DNA of 64,000 bases from Gloeothece verrucosa PCC 7822 (GCF_000147335.1 NC_014501.1:5386501-5450500); one strand, 5' to 3'. Positions 44,703 through 54,857 are shown, counted from the stretch's first letter. Notes: generated by a model not told the origin, from the sequence alone. Made by a program: numbers and translations.

Positions 44703-46958
44703 TTATTGAATTGATAGGGTTCTGGCTAGGAAGAATGCCCAAGTAGTAACAATTCCTCCTAACAGATAGTGAGTTACCCCAACAGCACGACCCTGAATGA
44801 TACTCAGAGCGCGAGGCTGAATCGAGGGAGCTACTCTCAGTTTATTGTGTGCCCAAACGATGGACTCAATGAGTTCTTGCCAGTAGCCGCGACCACTGAA
44901 GAGGAACATCAAGCTAAAAGCAAAGACAAAGTGACCAGCTAAGAACATAATCCCATAGGCTGACAGAGCCGAACCATAGGAGTTGATTACGTTCGCTGCT
45001 TGGGCCCAGAGGAAGTCCCGAAGCCATCCATTAATCGTAATAGAGCTTTGGGCAAAGTTTCCACCGGTAATATGAGAGACTGTGCCATCTGGCAGGACTG
45101 ATCCCCAAACATCAGATTGCATCTTCCAACTGAAGTGGAAAATTACGACTGAAATGGAGTTGTACATCCAGAACAGACCGAGGAACACATGATCCCAGCC
45201 TGATACTTGGCAAGTGCCGCCGCGACCTGGACCGTCGCAAGGGAAGCGGAAGCCGAGTTCGCCTTTATCGGGAATGAGGCGAGAGCTACGAGCATAGAGT
45301 ACGCCTTTAAGCAGAATCAACACAGTTACGTGAATCGTGAAGGCGTGGATGTGATGCACTAAGAAATCTGCTGTTCCTAGGGCAATGGGCATCATCGCTA
45401 CTTTTCCGGCTACGGCTACTGTGCTACCGCCAAAAGCATAACTTGCGGGTGCCAGAGCATGAGGTGCTGTTGCTCCTGGAGCGACGCTATGGATATGTTG
45501 TACCCATTGAGCAAAAACTGGCTGTAATTGGATCGCCGTATCAGAGAACATATCCTGAGGACGACCTAAAGCCCGCATGGTGTCATTGTGGACGTATAGA
45601 CCGAAGCTGTGGAAGCCTAGGAAAATACAGACCCAGTTTAGGTGGGAAATAATTGCATCCCGGTGACGAATTACTCGGTCGAGTAAGTTGTCAACATTTT
45701 GGGAAGGTTTGTAATCCCGCACCATAAAGATCGCGCCGTGTGCCCCGGCCCCGACGATTAGGAACCCGCCTATCCATGTATGGTGAGTGAATAGGGATAA
45801 CTGGGTCGCGTAGTCGATGGCTTGGTAAGGATAGGGGGGCATGGCGTACATATGATGCGCCACGATGATTGTCAGCGAGCCTAGTAGAGCTAGGTTAATC
45901 GCTAATTGAGCGTGCCAAGAGGTGGTCAGGATTTCATAAAGACCCTTGTGGCCTTCCCCAGTAAAGGGGCCTTTGTGTGCCTCTAGGATTTCCTTCATGC
46001 TGTGCCCGATGCCCCAGTTCGTGCGGTACATATGACCAGCAATAATGAACAGGACGGCAATCGCTACGTGGTGGTGAGCCGAATCCGACAACCACAATCC
46101 ACCTGTGACGGGGTTCAATCCTCCCTTAAAGGTCAAGAAGTCAGAATAGACTCCCCAGTTCAAGGTAAAGAAGGGCAGAATCCCTTGAGCAAAACTCGGA
46201 TATAATTCCGCCATTTTGCTTGGGTCGAGGATGAACTCATGCGGTAAAGGAATATCTGCTGGGGCGACTCCGGCATCCAAAAGCTTGTTAATGGGCAGAG
46301 AAACGTGGATCTGATGACCCGCCCAAGACAGGGAACCCAAACCTAACAAGCCAGCCAGGTGATGGTTCATCATGGATTCCACATTTTGGAACCACTCCAG
46401 TTTAGGCGCTCTCTTGTGGTAGTGGAACCAGCCAGCAAATAGCATCAGGGCAGCCATAACTAATCCGCCGATGGCGGTACAGTATAGCTGATAGCTATTG
46501 GTGAACCCAGAAGCTCGCCAGAGATAGAAGAATCCAGAAGTAATCTGAATTCCGTGGAAACCTCCACCGACATCAGCATTTAAAATTCCTTGACCGACGA
46601 TTGGCCATACCACTTGAGCGCTGGGCTTAATGTGGGTTGGATCGGTCAACCAGGCTTCATAGTTAGAAAAACGTGCCCCATGGAAGTACATTCCACTGAG
46701 CCAAACGAATACCACTGCTAAGTGACCAAAATGAGCGCTGAAGATTTTACGAGAAATATCTTCTAGATCGCTGGTTTGGGTATCGAAATCGTGTGCATTG
46801 GCGTGTAGGTTCCAAATCCAAGTGGTGGTTTTGGGCCCACGAGCCAGGGTACGGTCAAAGTGTCCGGGTTGTCCCCACTTCTCAAATGAGGTAGGTACGG
46901 GATCGTTATCCACCGTTACCTTGACTTTCCCCTCTCTCTCTGGAGGACTGATTGTCAT
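44703..46958 (-). CDS. psaA: photosystem I P700 apoprotein A1
   Basis: Core PSI subunit of 751 residues, the normal length. FX ligands in FPCDGPGRGGTCQV, a GHFDRTLARGPKTTTW N-terminus and the IQGRAVGVTHYLLGG end match. An AGGAG Shine-Dalgarno lies 7 bases ahead of the ATG. It leads a psaA-psaB-psaB' series. Confidence 0.98.
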   Translation of the reverse strand: MTISPPEREGKVKVTVDNDPVPTSFEKWGQPGHFDRTLARGPKTTTWIWNLHANAHDFDTQTSDLEDISRKIFSAHFGHLAVVFVWLSGMYFHGARFSNYEAWLTDPTHIKPSAQVVWPIVGQGILNADVGGGFHGIQITSGFFYLWRASGFTNSYQLYCTAIGGLVMAALMLFAGWFHYHKRAPKLEWFQNVESMMNHHLAGLLGLGSLSWAGHQIHVSLPINKLLDAGVAPADIPLPHEFILDPSKMAELYPSFAQGILPFFTLNWGVYSDFLTFKGGLNPVTGGLWLSDSAHHHVAIAVLFIIAGHMYRTNWGIGHSMKEILEAHKGPFTGEGHKGLYEILTTSWHAQLAINLALLGSLTIIVAHHMYAMPPYPYQAIDYATQLSLFTHHTWIGGFLIVGAGAHGAIFMVRDYKPSQNVDNLLDRVIRHRDAIISHLNWVCIFLGFHSFGLYVHNDTMRALGRPQDMFSDTAIQLQPVFAQWVQHIHSVAPGATAPHALAPASYAFGGSTVAVAGKVAMMPIALGTADFLVHHIHAFTIHVTVLILLKGVLYARSSRLIPDKGELGFRFPCDGPGRGGTCQVSGWDHVFLGLFWMYNSISVVIFHFSWKMQSDVWGSVLPDGTVSHITGGNFAQSSITINGWLRDFLWAQAANVINSYGSALSAYGIMFLAGHFVFAFSLMFLFSGRGYWQELIESIVWAHNKLRVAPSIQPRALSIIQGRAVGVTHYLLGGIVTTWAFFLARTLSIQ

Positions 46959-47424
46959 GAGGATTCTCCTCTCTCGACAATGAACTTAAGGTTTTTACTA
47001 TTTGAGGTTGATTTTGTTACACATTAAAAGCACTGTCAAGGACGTTGCTTTTTTTTTAATGTAGCTTGATTTGCCTGTCTTAGTTAGATTATAGGCAAAA
47101 GCATCAATAGTTGATGATAAGGGGTAGTCCGGTTTTATGTAGGGACTACTTAACAATAATTAAAATTTCTCCCAATCCAGTCTCTCACTTGGCTTGTAAG
47201 CATAGACTCTTGACTCAAAAGTCAAGCAAAACCTACGTTTCTTAACATAATGAAATACTTGCTTCATATTCAACAGCAAGATGACAAATTATGCTATGGA
47301 CTATCCAGAAAATTTTCAATAGAGCATATTGAAAAAAATCTCCAGATGATTGAGTAAAATTAATACTCGGCAAGAAAATACTGGAGGGGATAGCGTGTTG
47401 GGTTTATACAATAGACTAATCTCA
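46959..47424. other. psaA upstream region
   Basis: 466 bp between the divergent psaA and lipoprotein genes. It contains an AT-rich run, an inverted repeat at 47209-47226 with a possible promoter, and about 230 bp of long leader before psaA. No ORF. Confidence 0.6.
47194..47226 (-). promoter_or_regulatory. possible psaA promoter with inverted repeat
   Basis: On the minus strand CTTGACT-tttg-AGTCAAG (47209-47226) is a 7-bp inverted repeat whose first arm contains TTGACT; TATGCT follows after 15 bp, a short spacer. If used, the leader is about 230 nt. The inverted repeat would suit a regulator. Confidence 0.35.
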
Positions 47425-48990
47425 ATGAAAAGAATTTGGTTATATTTAATAATATTGTTAGCCTTTAGTTGGAGCGTAACAGGCTGTAGTGAGCGCCTGA
47501 CACCGCCTGATCTATCGAGCGTCGAACAAGTCACAGAATCTTTCACCACAGGAAAAGGGAAACTCAGTGAAGTCAGTCCCCCGTACCTAATTCAACAATT
47601 AGAATCAGCACTACAGCAATACCAGCCTCAAGTGTCTATTATCAGCCCCAAGTCTGAGCAGGTTTTGGATAGTACCACAGTAAAAGTACAATTACAAGTC
47701 CAAGACTTACCGATTTTTAAAGATGCTGACTTAGAAATGGGGCCTTATCTAGAACTAATTTTGGATAACGAACCCTATCAAGCCATTTATGACCTTGAAA
47801 ACCCGATTGTTTTAGAAAATTTAGCCCCAGGAACCCATACCTTAAGAGTTTTTGCTTCTCGACCTTGGCATGAAAGTTTTAAAAATGAAGGGGCTTACGC
47901 TCAAACCACCTTTCACATTTTTACCAAAACCGATGACAATCATCCTGACTCTAATCTTGCCTTATTGACCTACAGTAGTCCTAATGGGAATTATGGAGCA
48001 GAACCCATTCTGTTAGATTTTTATCTAACCAATGCTCCCTTACACTTAATAGCGCAAGAAAATCCTGAAGATGAGATTGCTGATTGGCGGATTCGTGTGA
48101 CGATTAATGGTGAAAGTTTTCTGCTGGATAATTGGCAACCAGTTTATCTCAAAGGATTTAAAGAAGGTTCTAATTGGATTCAATTAGAATTTCTCGATGA
48201 ACAAGGTAAGGCAATTAGTAATGTATATAACAACACAGTACGATTAATTTCCTACAGCGCAAACGGACAAGATTCTTTATCAAAATTAGTTCGAGGTGAA
48301 CTATCTCTTGAACAAGCCAGAGGGATAATAGATCCAACGGCAAAAGTTCAGCCGCTTCCCATGCCGGTTCTTACTCCCGAGCCAAATCCATTAGAAGCGC
48401 CACCAGAAATTCCCACTGAAGAAAAAGAAACCTTACCCCAAAATACTTCTCTTGAAGAAGAAAAAACTTTACCGAGTTTACCTTCTACATCAGGAGAAGA
48501 AATTCCTACTGAAGAACCAGAAACCTTACCGGCAATTCCGGCTGATTCTCAAGAACAAATCTTGCCCGAAGTCATCTCTCCTACTCCTGAAACCCCTGCA
48601 ACTGTACCTGATGTAACTGAGACAAAACAGCCGCCAGCCAAGTCTTCTTTAAACGAAGAAGCACCCACTTCTCAAGAAAATTTTTCTGTACAAGAATCTC
48701 CACAAGAGGTTTCTTCTTCACAAGAACAATCAGCTATTACTGAGGAAAAAACTCCTCAAGTAAACCCCTCTGAATTTGAAGAAATAATACCTACGCCAGA
48801 AGACAAAACATCCACAGTTCCTGCACCTGTTGAAAGCGAACGAAGCTTCGAAACCCTTACAGAAACCAGAGAGGACGAATCAAAAACCGTAATCTCTGAC
48901 CATTCCTCTACTGAAAAAACGACTTCCTCTAAGCCATCGATTAAAGACCAATGGTTAGACAAGATCTTGAGTCGTTTTAAACGGGATTAA
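47425..48990 (+). CDS. lipoprotein with Pro/Glu-rich tail, unknown function
   Basis: The start at 47425 (MKRIWLYLIILLAFSWSVTGC) gives a lipoprotein signal with Cys; a TTG at 47350 would be in frame but lacks the signal. The folded part (about 25-310) is beta-rich with PHLELILDNEPYQAIYDLENP-like segments; the tail (about 330-500) is Pro, Glu and Thr-rich and probably extended. No family recognised. Confidence 0.72.
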   Translation: MKRIWLYLIILLAFSWSVTGCSERLTPPDLSSVEQVTESFTTGKGKLSEVSPPYLIQQLESALQQYQPQVSIISPKSEQVLDSTTVKVQLQVQDLPIFKDADLEMGPYLELILDNEPYQAIYDLENPIVLENLAPGTHTLRVFASRPWHESFKNEGAYAQTTFHIFTKTDDNHPDSNLALLTYSSPNGNYGAEPILLDFYLTNAPLHLIAQENPEDEIADWRIRVTINGESFLLDNWQPVYLKGFKEGSNWIQLEFLDEQGKAISNVYNNTVRLISYSANGQDSLSKLVRGELSLEQARGIIDPTAKVQPLPMPVLTPEPNPLEAPPEIPTEEKETLPQNTSLEEEKTLPSLPSTSGEEIPTEEPETLPAIPADSQEQILPEVISPTPETPATVPDVTETKQPPAKSSLNEEAPTSQENFSVQESPQEVSSSQEQSAITEEKTPQVNPSEFEEIIPTPEDKTSTVPAPVESERSFETLTETREDESKTVISDHSSTEKTTSSKPSIKDQWLDKILSRFKRD

Positions 48991-49131
48991 ATCTGTCTAT
49001 CTGTTGAAGCATTATTAATAAAATCTTAAATTTTCAAGAGTTACCCAAAAAAGTTAAGTAACGTTTTAGGTAAGTCCCAAGAAACTCCTTCAGTTTGGAA
49101 ACAACATTTAAGATTTTTCAGTGAGGTTATC

Positions 49132-49689
49132 GTGACTAACACTTCTCGCACATTAACAGGTATCATTGCCTTACTTTCTTTAGCAGCTTTTTGTCCTACT
49201 CCCGCTAAAGCTGAATCCGCCCCTGTATTAATCAGCCAATTGAGAGGCCATGAGGTATATGCCAAAGAAAGCCAGTTAAATCCTGATAGATATCATGTAG
49301 GCCGAGTCAGAGGCATTTCGGGTAATGTTTTATATATTGAATTTCCTCAACCTGTGGCAGTCGGTGATCGCGAAGTTAAAGTCATCAATATTTCAGCTAC
49401 TGGTACCGTAGCCAGACGGGTAATTGGTGCTAGTAGCTCAGAGGCTAATGTCGTCGGCTATCCAGCACCTGGAGATGACGTTGGTGTCGTTTACGAAGAT
49501 GGTCGCTGGCAAGTTGTTCAGCGCTATCATCCTTATTGGGTTTCCCGCTTACAACTTCGTGAAGTTCCAGAAGTTCAACGTTCTGCATTTAATTGGGACC
49601 CCAAACCTTTTGGACTTCCTCCTTTAGAACAAAGATCAGTAGTGATTGAACCCGCTCCTGCACCCGAACCAGTTAGAGGAATGTGGTAA
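49132..49689 (+). CDS. exported protein of unknown function
   Basis: 185 residues from a GTG with GAGG 5 bases upstream. Signal peptide (to about residue 26, PAKAES), then a beta-rich region with YHVGRVRGISGNVLYIEFP and a Pro-rich tail ending PAPAPEPVRGMW. No family recognised. Confidence 0.72.
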   Translation: MTNTSRTLTGIIALLSLAAFCPTPAKAESAPVLISQLRGHEVYAKESQLNPDRYHVGRVRGISGNVLYIEFPQPVAVGDREVKVINISATGTVARRVIGASSSEANVVGYPAPGDDVGVVYEDGRWQVVQRYHPYWVSRLQLREVPEVQRSAFNWDPKPFGLPPLEQRSVVIEPAPAPEPVRGMW

Positions 49690-49941
49690 GGTACGAGCCA
49701 ACTAGGATCAATTTGTTTTAGCTTAATCTGCTAATAGTCTTAGTTAAAATTCATACCTGCACCGATCCTGCTACTTTTTAAGTAGATCAGGGTCATTTTT
49801 TTTGGTGTTAAAAGTAATGTTGAGAAAAATGTCAAGAAATTTAAAGTTATTGTAATAATATCCGAATTGATCAGGATTGGCGTTGGAGATGTTAGGTAAC
49901 TGATCAACCTCCCATTTGTCAAATGCGAGCAAAATGTAGCC

Positions 49942-50427
49942 ATGAATACAGTAACGCTAACATCTATAGAAGAAATTAAGGACAATGAGTCTTCCCATAG
50001 CGGCAGATATCTCACAGCCTTTCAGAAGAAATTGCTCCTCAAAAGTCTGCAAAATCCCAATTTAGCCGAACGATACCGCCAGCGCCTACAAATCATGCTG
50101 TTAGCCGATGAAGGAAAAAGCCAAACCGAAATTTGTCAAATGCTGGGCTGTTGTCATGGCACCGCAAGACACTGGATGTTAATGGCTCGCACAGGCCAAG
50201 CACAGCACTGGCAAGAGCAACCCATCGGTCGTCCTAAAGCCATCAATGACCAATATCTAGAGCGGTTAAAAGAATTAGTGACCCAAAGTCCTAAAGCCTG
50301 TGGATATGCCTTTAGCCGTTGGACAGCTAAATGGTTAAGTCATCATTTAGCCAAAGAATTAGGCATTGAAATTAGTGATCGTCATATTAACAGACTCCTT
50401 AAACAGATTGGAGTGCGAAAGTGGTAA
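49942..50427 (+). CDS. IS630-like helix-turn-helix protein lacking a DDE domain
   Basis: 161 residues, with two HTH regions: RYRQRLQIMLLADEGKSQTEI with QMLGCCHGTARHW, and a second winged-type YAFSRWTAKWLSHHLAKELG. This is the N-terminal half of IS630-family transposases; the DDE catalytic domain is absent and the protein ends after GVRKW. It may be a domesticated regulator or an IS remnant. Next to murD. Confidence 0.75.
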   Translation: MNTVTLTSIEEIKDNESSHSGRYLTAFQKKLLLKSLQNPNLAERYRQRLQIMLLADEGKSQTEICQMLGCCHGTARHWMLMARTGQAQHWQEQPIGRPKAINDQYLERLKELVTQSPKACGYAFSRWTAKWLSHHLAKELGIEISDRHINRLLKQIGVRKW

Positions 50428-50505
50428 GTTTTTCAAGGATCTAATTAGTCCAGTTGCACGGTAGGATAAAGAATACTTTGACTAGGGACTGGTATTGCGG
50501 AATCT

Positions 50506-51861
50506 ATGCCCAAAGCCAACATTATTGGACTCGGAAGATCAGGAATTGCGGCTGCAAGAGTATTAAAGCAAAAAAATTGGGAGGTTATCTTAAGTGATCG
50601 CTCCTGCTCTCTCAGTTTGCAACAAATTCAACAACAACTACAACAAGAAGGTATTACGGTTAAATTGGGAGACTCGCTAACTCTAGACCCTAATGAGTTA
50701 CCAAATCTGATCGTAGTGAGTCCAGGAGTGCCTTGGGACCTTCCTGTATTAGTAGAAGCCCGAGAAAAAGGAATTGATACCATTGGAGAACTAGAACTCG
50801 CCTGGCGTTCTCTAAAACCTTCTCAGTGGGTAGGAGTCACAGGAACTAATGGGAAAACCACTACAACCGCACTGGTAACGGCTATTTTTCAAGCCGCAGG
50901 ATTCCACGCCCCCGCTTGTGGCAATATCGGTTATGCCGCCTGTGAGTTAGTCTTAAAACAAGATCAAAAACCCTACGATTGGATTATTGCTGAAATTAGT
51001 AGCTATCAAATAGAATCTTCTCTGGACTTATCTCCCAAAATTGGCATTTGGACAACTTTTACCCCCGATCATCTCGAGCGGCACAAAACCCTTTCCAATT
51101 ATTACAATATCAAAGCGGCTTTACTCCATCGCTGCCGTCGTCAAATCTTCAACGGAGATGATCCCTATTTACATAATATGGGCCTAACTCAGTGGCAAGA
51201 CGCTTATTGGACAACTGTAAAAGGAAAAGAAGCTTTACTGTGTGATCCGAGCAAAGGCGTTTATCTTCAGGATAATTGGGTGGTGGCTTTTGGAGAATTA
51301 ATTGCGCCAATTAATCTTTTTAAAATGGTCGGAGAACATAATCAACAAAACTTATTGATGGCGGTAGCGGCGGCTCGGTTAGCTGGAGTGGATAAACAAG
51401 CGATCACCGAAACTATGGCCACTTTTTCAGGCGTTCCTCATCGCTTAGAACTGATCCGGACTCGAGCCGGCGTAGCCTATATTAATGATAGTAAAGCCAC
51501 TAATTATGATGCTGCTGTGGTGGGATTATCTTCTGTGGAAACCCCCGCTATTTTAATCGCTGGTGGACAAGCCAAAAAAGGCGATGATACAGAGTGGATT
51601 AAGCTCATTAAAGCTAAAGCCGCAGCCGTCTTATTAATTGGAGAAGCCGCTTCTACTTTTGCTCAACGTTTGCACGATTCTGGCTATGATAGTTATGAAA
51701 TTGTAGAAACTATGGATAAGGCCGTCCAACGGGGAGCCGATTTAGCAGCAGATAAAGCCGCTCGAGTGGTGTTATTATCTCCCGCTTGTGCTAGTTTCGA
51801 TCAGTATCAAAGTTTTGAACATCGAGGCGATCATTTTCGGGAGTTATGTTTGCAGCTTTAA
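50506..51861 (+). CDS. murD: UDP-N-acetylmuramoyl-L-alanine:D-glutamate ligase
   Basis: 451-residue peptidoglycan ligase that adds D-Glu to UDP-MurNAc-L-Ala. N-terminal Rossmann domain (IIGLGRSGIAAARVL), the central ATP-binding GVTGTNGKTTTTALV, and C-terminal GVPHRLELI and NDSKATNYDAA motifs. Length normal. The SMI1 gene follows by 30 bp. Confidence 0.97.
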   Translation: MPKANIIGLGRSGIAAARVLKQKNWEVILSDRSCSLSLQQIQQQLQQEGITVKLGDSLTLDPNELPNLIVVSPGVPWDLPVLVEAREKGIDTIGELELAWRSLKPSQWVGVTGTNGKTTTTALVTAIFQAAGFHAPACGNIGYAACELVLKQDQKPYDWIIAEISSYQIESSLDLSPKIGIWTTFTPDHLERHKTLSNYYNIKAALLHRCRRQIFNGDDPYLHNMGLTQWQDAYWTTVKGKEALLCDPSKGVYLQDNWVVAFGELIAPINLFKMVGEHNQQNLLMAVAAARLAGVDKQAITETMATFSGVPHRLELIRTRAGVAYINDSKATNYDAAVVGLSSVETPAILIAGGQAKKGDDTEWIKLIKAKAAAVLLIGEAASTFAQRLHDSGYDSYEIVETMDKAVQRGADLAADKAARVVLLSPACASFDQYQSFEHRGDHFRELCLQL

Positions 51862-51891
51862 AAAAGTCAAACCTCAACAAAATCATCAGCA

Positions 51892-52611
51892 ATGACTAAT
51901 AACTTTCGTCTTGATGAAATCAAAGATAAATTAACTCGACTTGCTGAGTTTGACAAAAGTCTAAACATTCATGGCTCAGAGATTCATCAATATCAACTGT
52001 ATCCCTGTTTATCCCCCTCTAGTCTCCGTAATTTTGAACAGCAATATCAGATGACTTTTCCTGAAGATTATCGTCACTTTTTATTAGAAGTGGGTAATGG
52101 GGGGGCTGGTCCGGGTTACGGACTATTTCAGCTAAAAACCGAAGACTTACTTGATGAACAAACATTGATTTTAGAGAAACAATATGAAAGTGGGATGCTT
52201 CCTGAAAAGTTAGCTGAGAAATATAATTATTTTAGTCAAGCTTTTTCTCCTCAATGTTTGCCGCTCTATCAAACCTCTCAAGACTGGGAAAGTCAGATAA
52301 AAAATACAGGAAATAACCAAGAAGATTGGCAATATTTAAGTCAAAAACTGATGGCGGGAACCCTAGCTATTGCTGACTATGGTTGTGGGATTAATGCCCA
52401 TTTAGTGATTACAGGAGATTATCGAGGAACTATTTGGATTGATGACCGGGTTAATGATGGGGGTATTTATCCCTGTGATTTAATCGCTTGTGGATTTTTT
52501 CATGGTGAGGACCAAGATATTGATGACCAGGAAGAGCAACAAGAAATAGCAGAGCCGCTCTTTTTTCTTGACTGGTATAATCATTGGTTAGATAGCAGTT
52601 TGAGAAGTTGA
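51892..52611 (+). CDS. SMI1/KNR4-family protein
   Basis: 239 residues with the SMI1/KNR4 core (FEQQYQMTFPEDYRHFLLEVGNGGAGPGYGLF). Such domains often serve as immunity proteins for contact toxins, but none is nearby. An acidic tail (GEDQDIDDQEEQQEI) is present. Function uncertain. Confidence 0.85.
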   Translation: MTNNFRLDEIKDKLTRLAEFDKSLNIHGSEIHQYQLYPCLSPSSLRNFEQQYQMTFPEDYRHFLLEVGNGGAGPGYGLFQLKTEDLLDEQTLILEKQYESGMLPEKLAEKYNYFSQAFSPQCLPLYQTSQDWESQIKNTGNNQEDWQYLSQKLMAGTLAIADYGCGINAHLVITGDYRGTIWIDDRVNDGGIYPCDLIACGFFHGEDQDIDDQEEQQEIAEPLFFLDWYNHWLDSSLRS

Positions 52612-52634
52612 ATTAATATTAATAGGGATTGCCA

Positions 52635-53162
52635 ATGCTTGAGAAAAATTATTATCAAATGATGGCACAGTATAATCAATGGATGAATCAGAGATTATAT
52701 GAGCTTTGTGCGACCATTCCCGATGAAGAAAGGAAAAAAGATAGAGGGGCATTTTTTAAATCAATTCAGGGGACTCTCGATCATTTATTGTATGGAGATA
52801 GAGTCTGGATCAGTCGTTTTCTAAATCAATCTTTTTCAGGAAATATAAAAGAATTGCTCTATCCTGAGTTTGAACAATTAAGACAAGAAAGAGAGAAAAC
52901 TGATCAACAGATTATTGAATGGACAAAACAATTATCCCTAGAATGGTTAGCCGCGCCTTTTGAATACTACAGTAACGCCTATCAAAAAAGCCAAACTTTG
53001 CCCGCTTGGATGCTAGTAGTACATTTATTTAATCATCAAACCCATCACCGAGGACAACTAACCACGCTTTTAAATCAGTTAGGCTATGATTATGGGGTGA
53101 CGGACCTCCCTTGGATGCCTGAGTTAGATAAATTTTCCCAAAATCATGGGATAATCCTTTAA
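52635..53162 (+). CDS. DinB-family protein
   Basis: The start at 52635 (MLEKNYYQMMAQYNQWMN) has AGGG 8 bases upstream; a TTG at 52629 is in frame. The four-helix DinB fold is recognisable, with metal-binding His in TLDHLLYGDRVW and NHQTHHRGQLTTLL. Relatives include nonheme metal enzymes; substrate unknown. Confidence 0.88.
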   Translation: MLEKNYYQMMAQYNQWMNQRLYELCATIPDEERKKDRGAFFKSIQGTLDHLLYGDRVWISRFLNQSFSGNIKELLYPEFEQLRQEREKTDQQIIEWTKQLSLEWLAAPFEYYSNAYQKSQTLPAWMLVVHLFNHQTHHRGQLTTLLNQLGYDYGVTDLPWMPELDKFSQNHGIIL

Positions 53163-53198
53163 GCTTTTTCTCAGTTCCTTACACAGACCTAAAAGAAA

Positions 53199-53813
53199 TT
53201 ATTGTTTAACAAAATTGACTCCATATTCTTTAGCCGCCGCTACAGCTTTTTCAATGTCTTGAGGAGTAATTTTGGGGGGTTGTGCTTTACGATCACTAAC
53301 TGGTTTACCCACATCTAAAAACCATTGTTCAAAACCAGCAGGGGAATAACCTAAAAGCATTCGAGCCGGTTTATTACCGCTATTTTGAAAGCGATGGGGA
53401 ACACCCCGAGGTGTATTGATAAAATCTCCTTGAGTCGCTTGAAAAAGTTTATCGCCGACGTTCCAAGTTAATTGGCCTTCAAGCACATACCAAAACTCTT
53501 CTTCACGGGTGTGAATATGAAGCGGTGTGCCAACTCCGGGAGGGATAAAATCTTCAAAAATAGAATAAGCGCCTCCAGAATCTTTTCCCTGTAGTTTTAA
53601 GGTGACTAAAACTCCCATGGCCCAAACTGCGGGCCCTTCAGTATCAGAAAATTTTTTAATGGTAGAATCACTTTTCAAGTTAAGGGCGGGATCAGAGGCA
53701 ATATTGAGAATCGGAATAGTATTAGCCTTGACGGAAGGATTAACCAAATACAGGGCAAAAAAGACTACTGTGGTCAATATTAGTGCCCTGATCCATAGAG
53801 AAAATTTGCTCAT
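53199..53813 (-). CDS. exported cupin-domain protein
   Basis: 204 residues with a signal peptide or membrane anchor (to about 30) and a cupin barrel with metal ligands GTPLHIHTREEEFWYVLEG and TPRGVPHRFQNSG. It may be an enzyme or a binder of small molecules; substrate unknown. Confidence 0.85.
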   Translation of the reverse strand: MSKFSLWIRALILTTVVFFALYLVNPSVKANTIPILNIASDPALNLKSDSTIKKFSDTEGPAVWAMGVLVTLKLQGKDSGGAYSIFEDFIPPGVGTPLHIHTREEEFWYVLEGQLTWNVGDKLFQATQGDFINTPRGVPHRFQNSGNKPARMLLGYSPAGFEQWFLDVGKPVSDRKAQPPKITPQDIEKAVAAAKEYGVNFVKQ

Positions 53814-53954
53814 TAATCTTTATTGACTCCACTCAAAACCCAGATAAGATAATTATCACTTAGAATTGAAAGCGGCTTAATTAAATCTCATCTTTTTTAT
53901 ATTTTTTGAGTAGAGTATAATTGAGGCGGCTTAACTTCTCCCCACAACCGTGTT

Positions 53955-54296
53955 TTACAATACTCGGAAAATAAAGGGATAGCGGTATACTTTATTGGCA
54001 TCTCCAAGAATTTGAAGAATAGCAATAATAGGCATAATTAAACTCACTAATCCTAAAATCCCCAAGAGTACATAGCCAATTAAAACAATAATTAAAATGG
54101 CAAAAATAATACCATACAGCCAAATATTTAAATGAAAATTCAGAGCTTCCTTAGCATTTTCTTTGACAATTGGGTCATCTGATACTAACAAAATAGCAAT
54201 AGGAATCCCCACAGCTAATAAAGTTGCACTAAAAAATATAGAACCGTGACTGACGGCTGATAAAAGTTTTCGTTTTGTTGGGTCTTGACTGATCAT
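53955..54296 (-). CDS. DUF4870 membrane protein
   Basis: A 113-residue protein of three membrane helices with the DUF4870 pattern: KENAKEALNFHLNIWLYGIIF, and the LQILGDANKVYRYPFIFRVL end. Function unknown. Confidence 0.88.
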   Translation of the reverse strand: MISQDPTKRKLLSAVSHGSIFFSATLLAVGIPIAILLVSDDPIVKENAKEALNFHLNIWLYGIIFAILIIVLIGYVLLGILGLVSLIMPIIAILQILGDANKVYRYPFIFRVL

Positions 54297-54551
54297 TAAG
54301 GTTTCTTGTAATAAAAAAATATTTATTTCTATTTTATCACAATCAATATCTAATCTACCTAAAAAAAATATAATTAAAATTGTGGACGAGAAACATAAAT
54401 AGGATAACTGAATCGGTTTGGACTAACGTTGGTAAAAGTTGGGGATAAGGGGGTTCATCAAAAACTAAGTTAGACATAATTAAAGAAAACAGGAGTTGGA
54501 AAAGAGGGTTTCCAGAGTTCTTTATGATAAAGAAAACGACTGATCACGGAT

Positions 54552-54857
54552 ATGACCACTTACCACATAGAACTAGAGGGTGATGTTTTAAAAATAGGCT
54601 TTGGCACTCCAGCGCAGAATGATCAAATAGTTCAAGATGCCGCCAAGCGTTTACAGGAGATGATCCAGCAAGGGGAACTTAAAGGCGGGAAGATTCTAAA
54701 AATTAATGGTCCTGCTTCTTTACCGGTGGCTTGTGTGATTACCCATAAGGTAGCACATTTGTATGGTGCGATCGCAGTATATGACCCAAAATTGGGTAAA
54801 TATGTTGTCTGCATTACCCATGATCCAAATTATCAGTTAGGAGATTTAATTAATTGA
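54552..54857 (+). CDS. csx3: CRISPR-associated Csx3 (Crn3-type ring nuclease family)
   Basis: A 101-residue Csx3 protein (GKILKINGPASLPVACVI, HKVAHLYGAIAVYDPK, YVVCITHDPNYQLGD). Csx3 proteins bind or cleave RNA and degrade cyclic tetra-adenylate made by type III systems, switching off CARF effectors. It sits ahead of a truncated cmr1 and a CARF-HEPN gene, though no cas10, cas6 or array is visible in the window. Confidence 0.88.
   Translation: MTTYHIELEGDVLKIGFGTPAQNDQIVQDAAKRLQEMIQQGELKGGKILKINGPASLPVACVITHKVAHLYGAIAVYDPKLGKYVVCITHDPNYQLGDLIN

Noticed and set aside
46990..47060. An RpaB/HLR1 binding site upstream of psaA
   Set aside because: Only one GTTACA half-site was seen, without the second half at the expected distance.
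54360..54475. Short minus-strand ORFs ending PIYVSRPQF or IFFR
   Set aside because: Neither has a start with a ribosome site and a supported length; they may be a decayed gene but cannot be supported.
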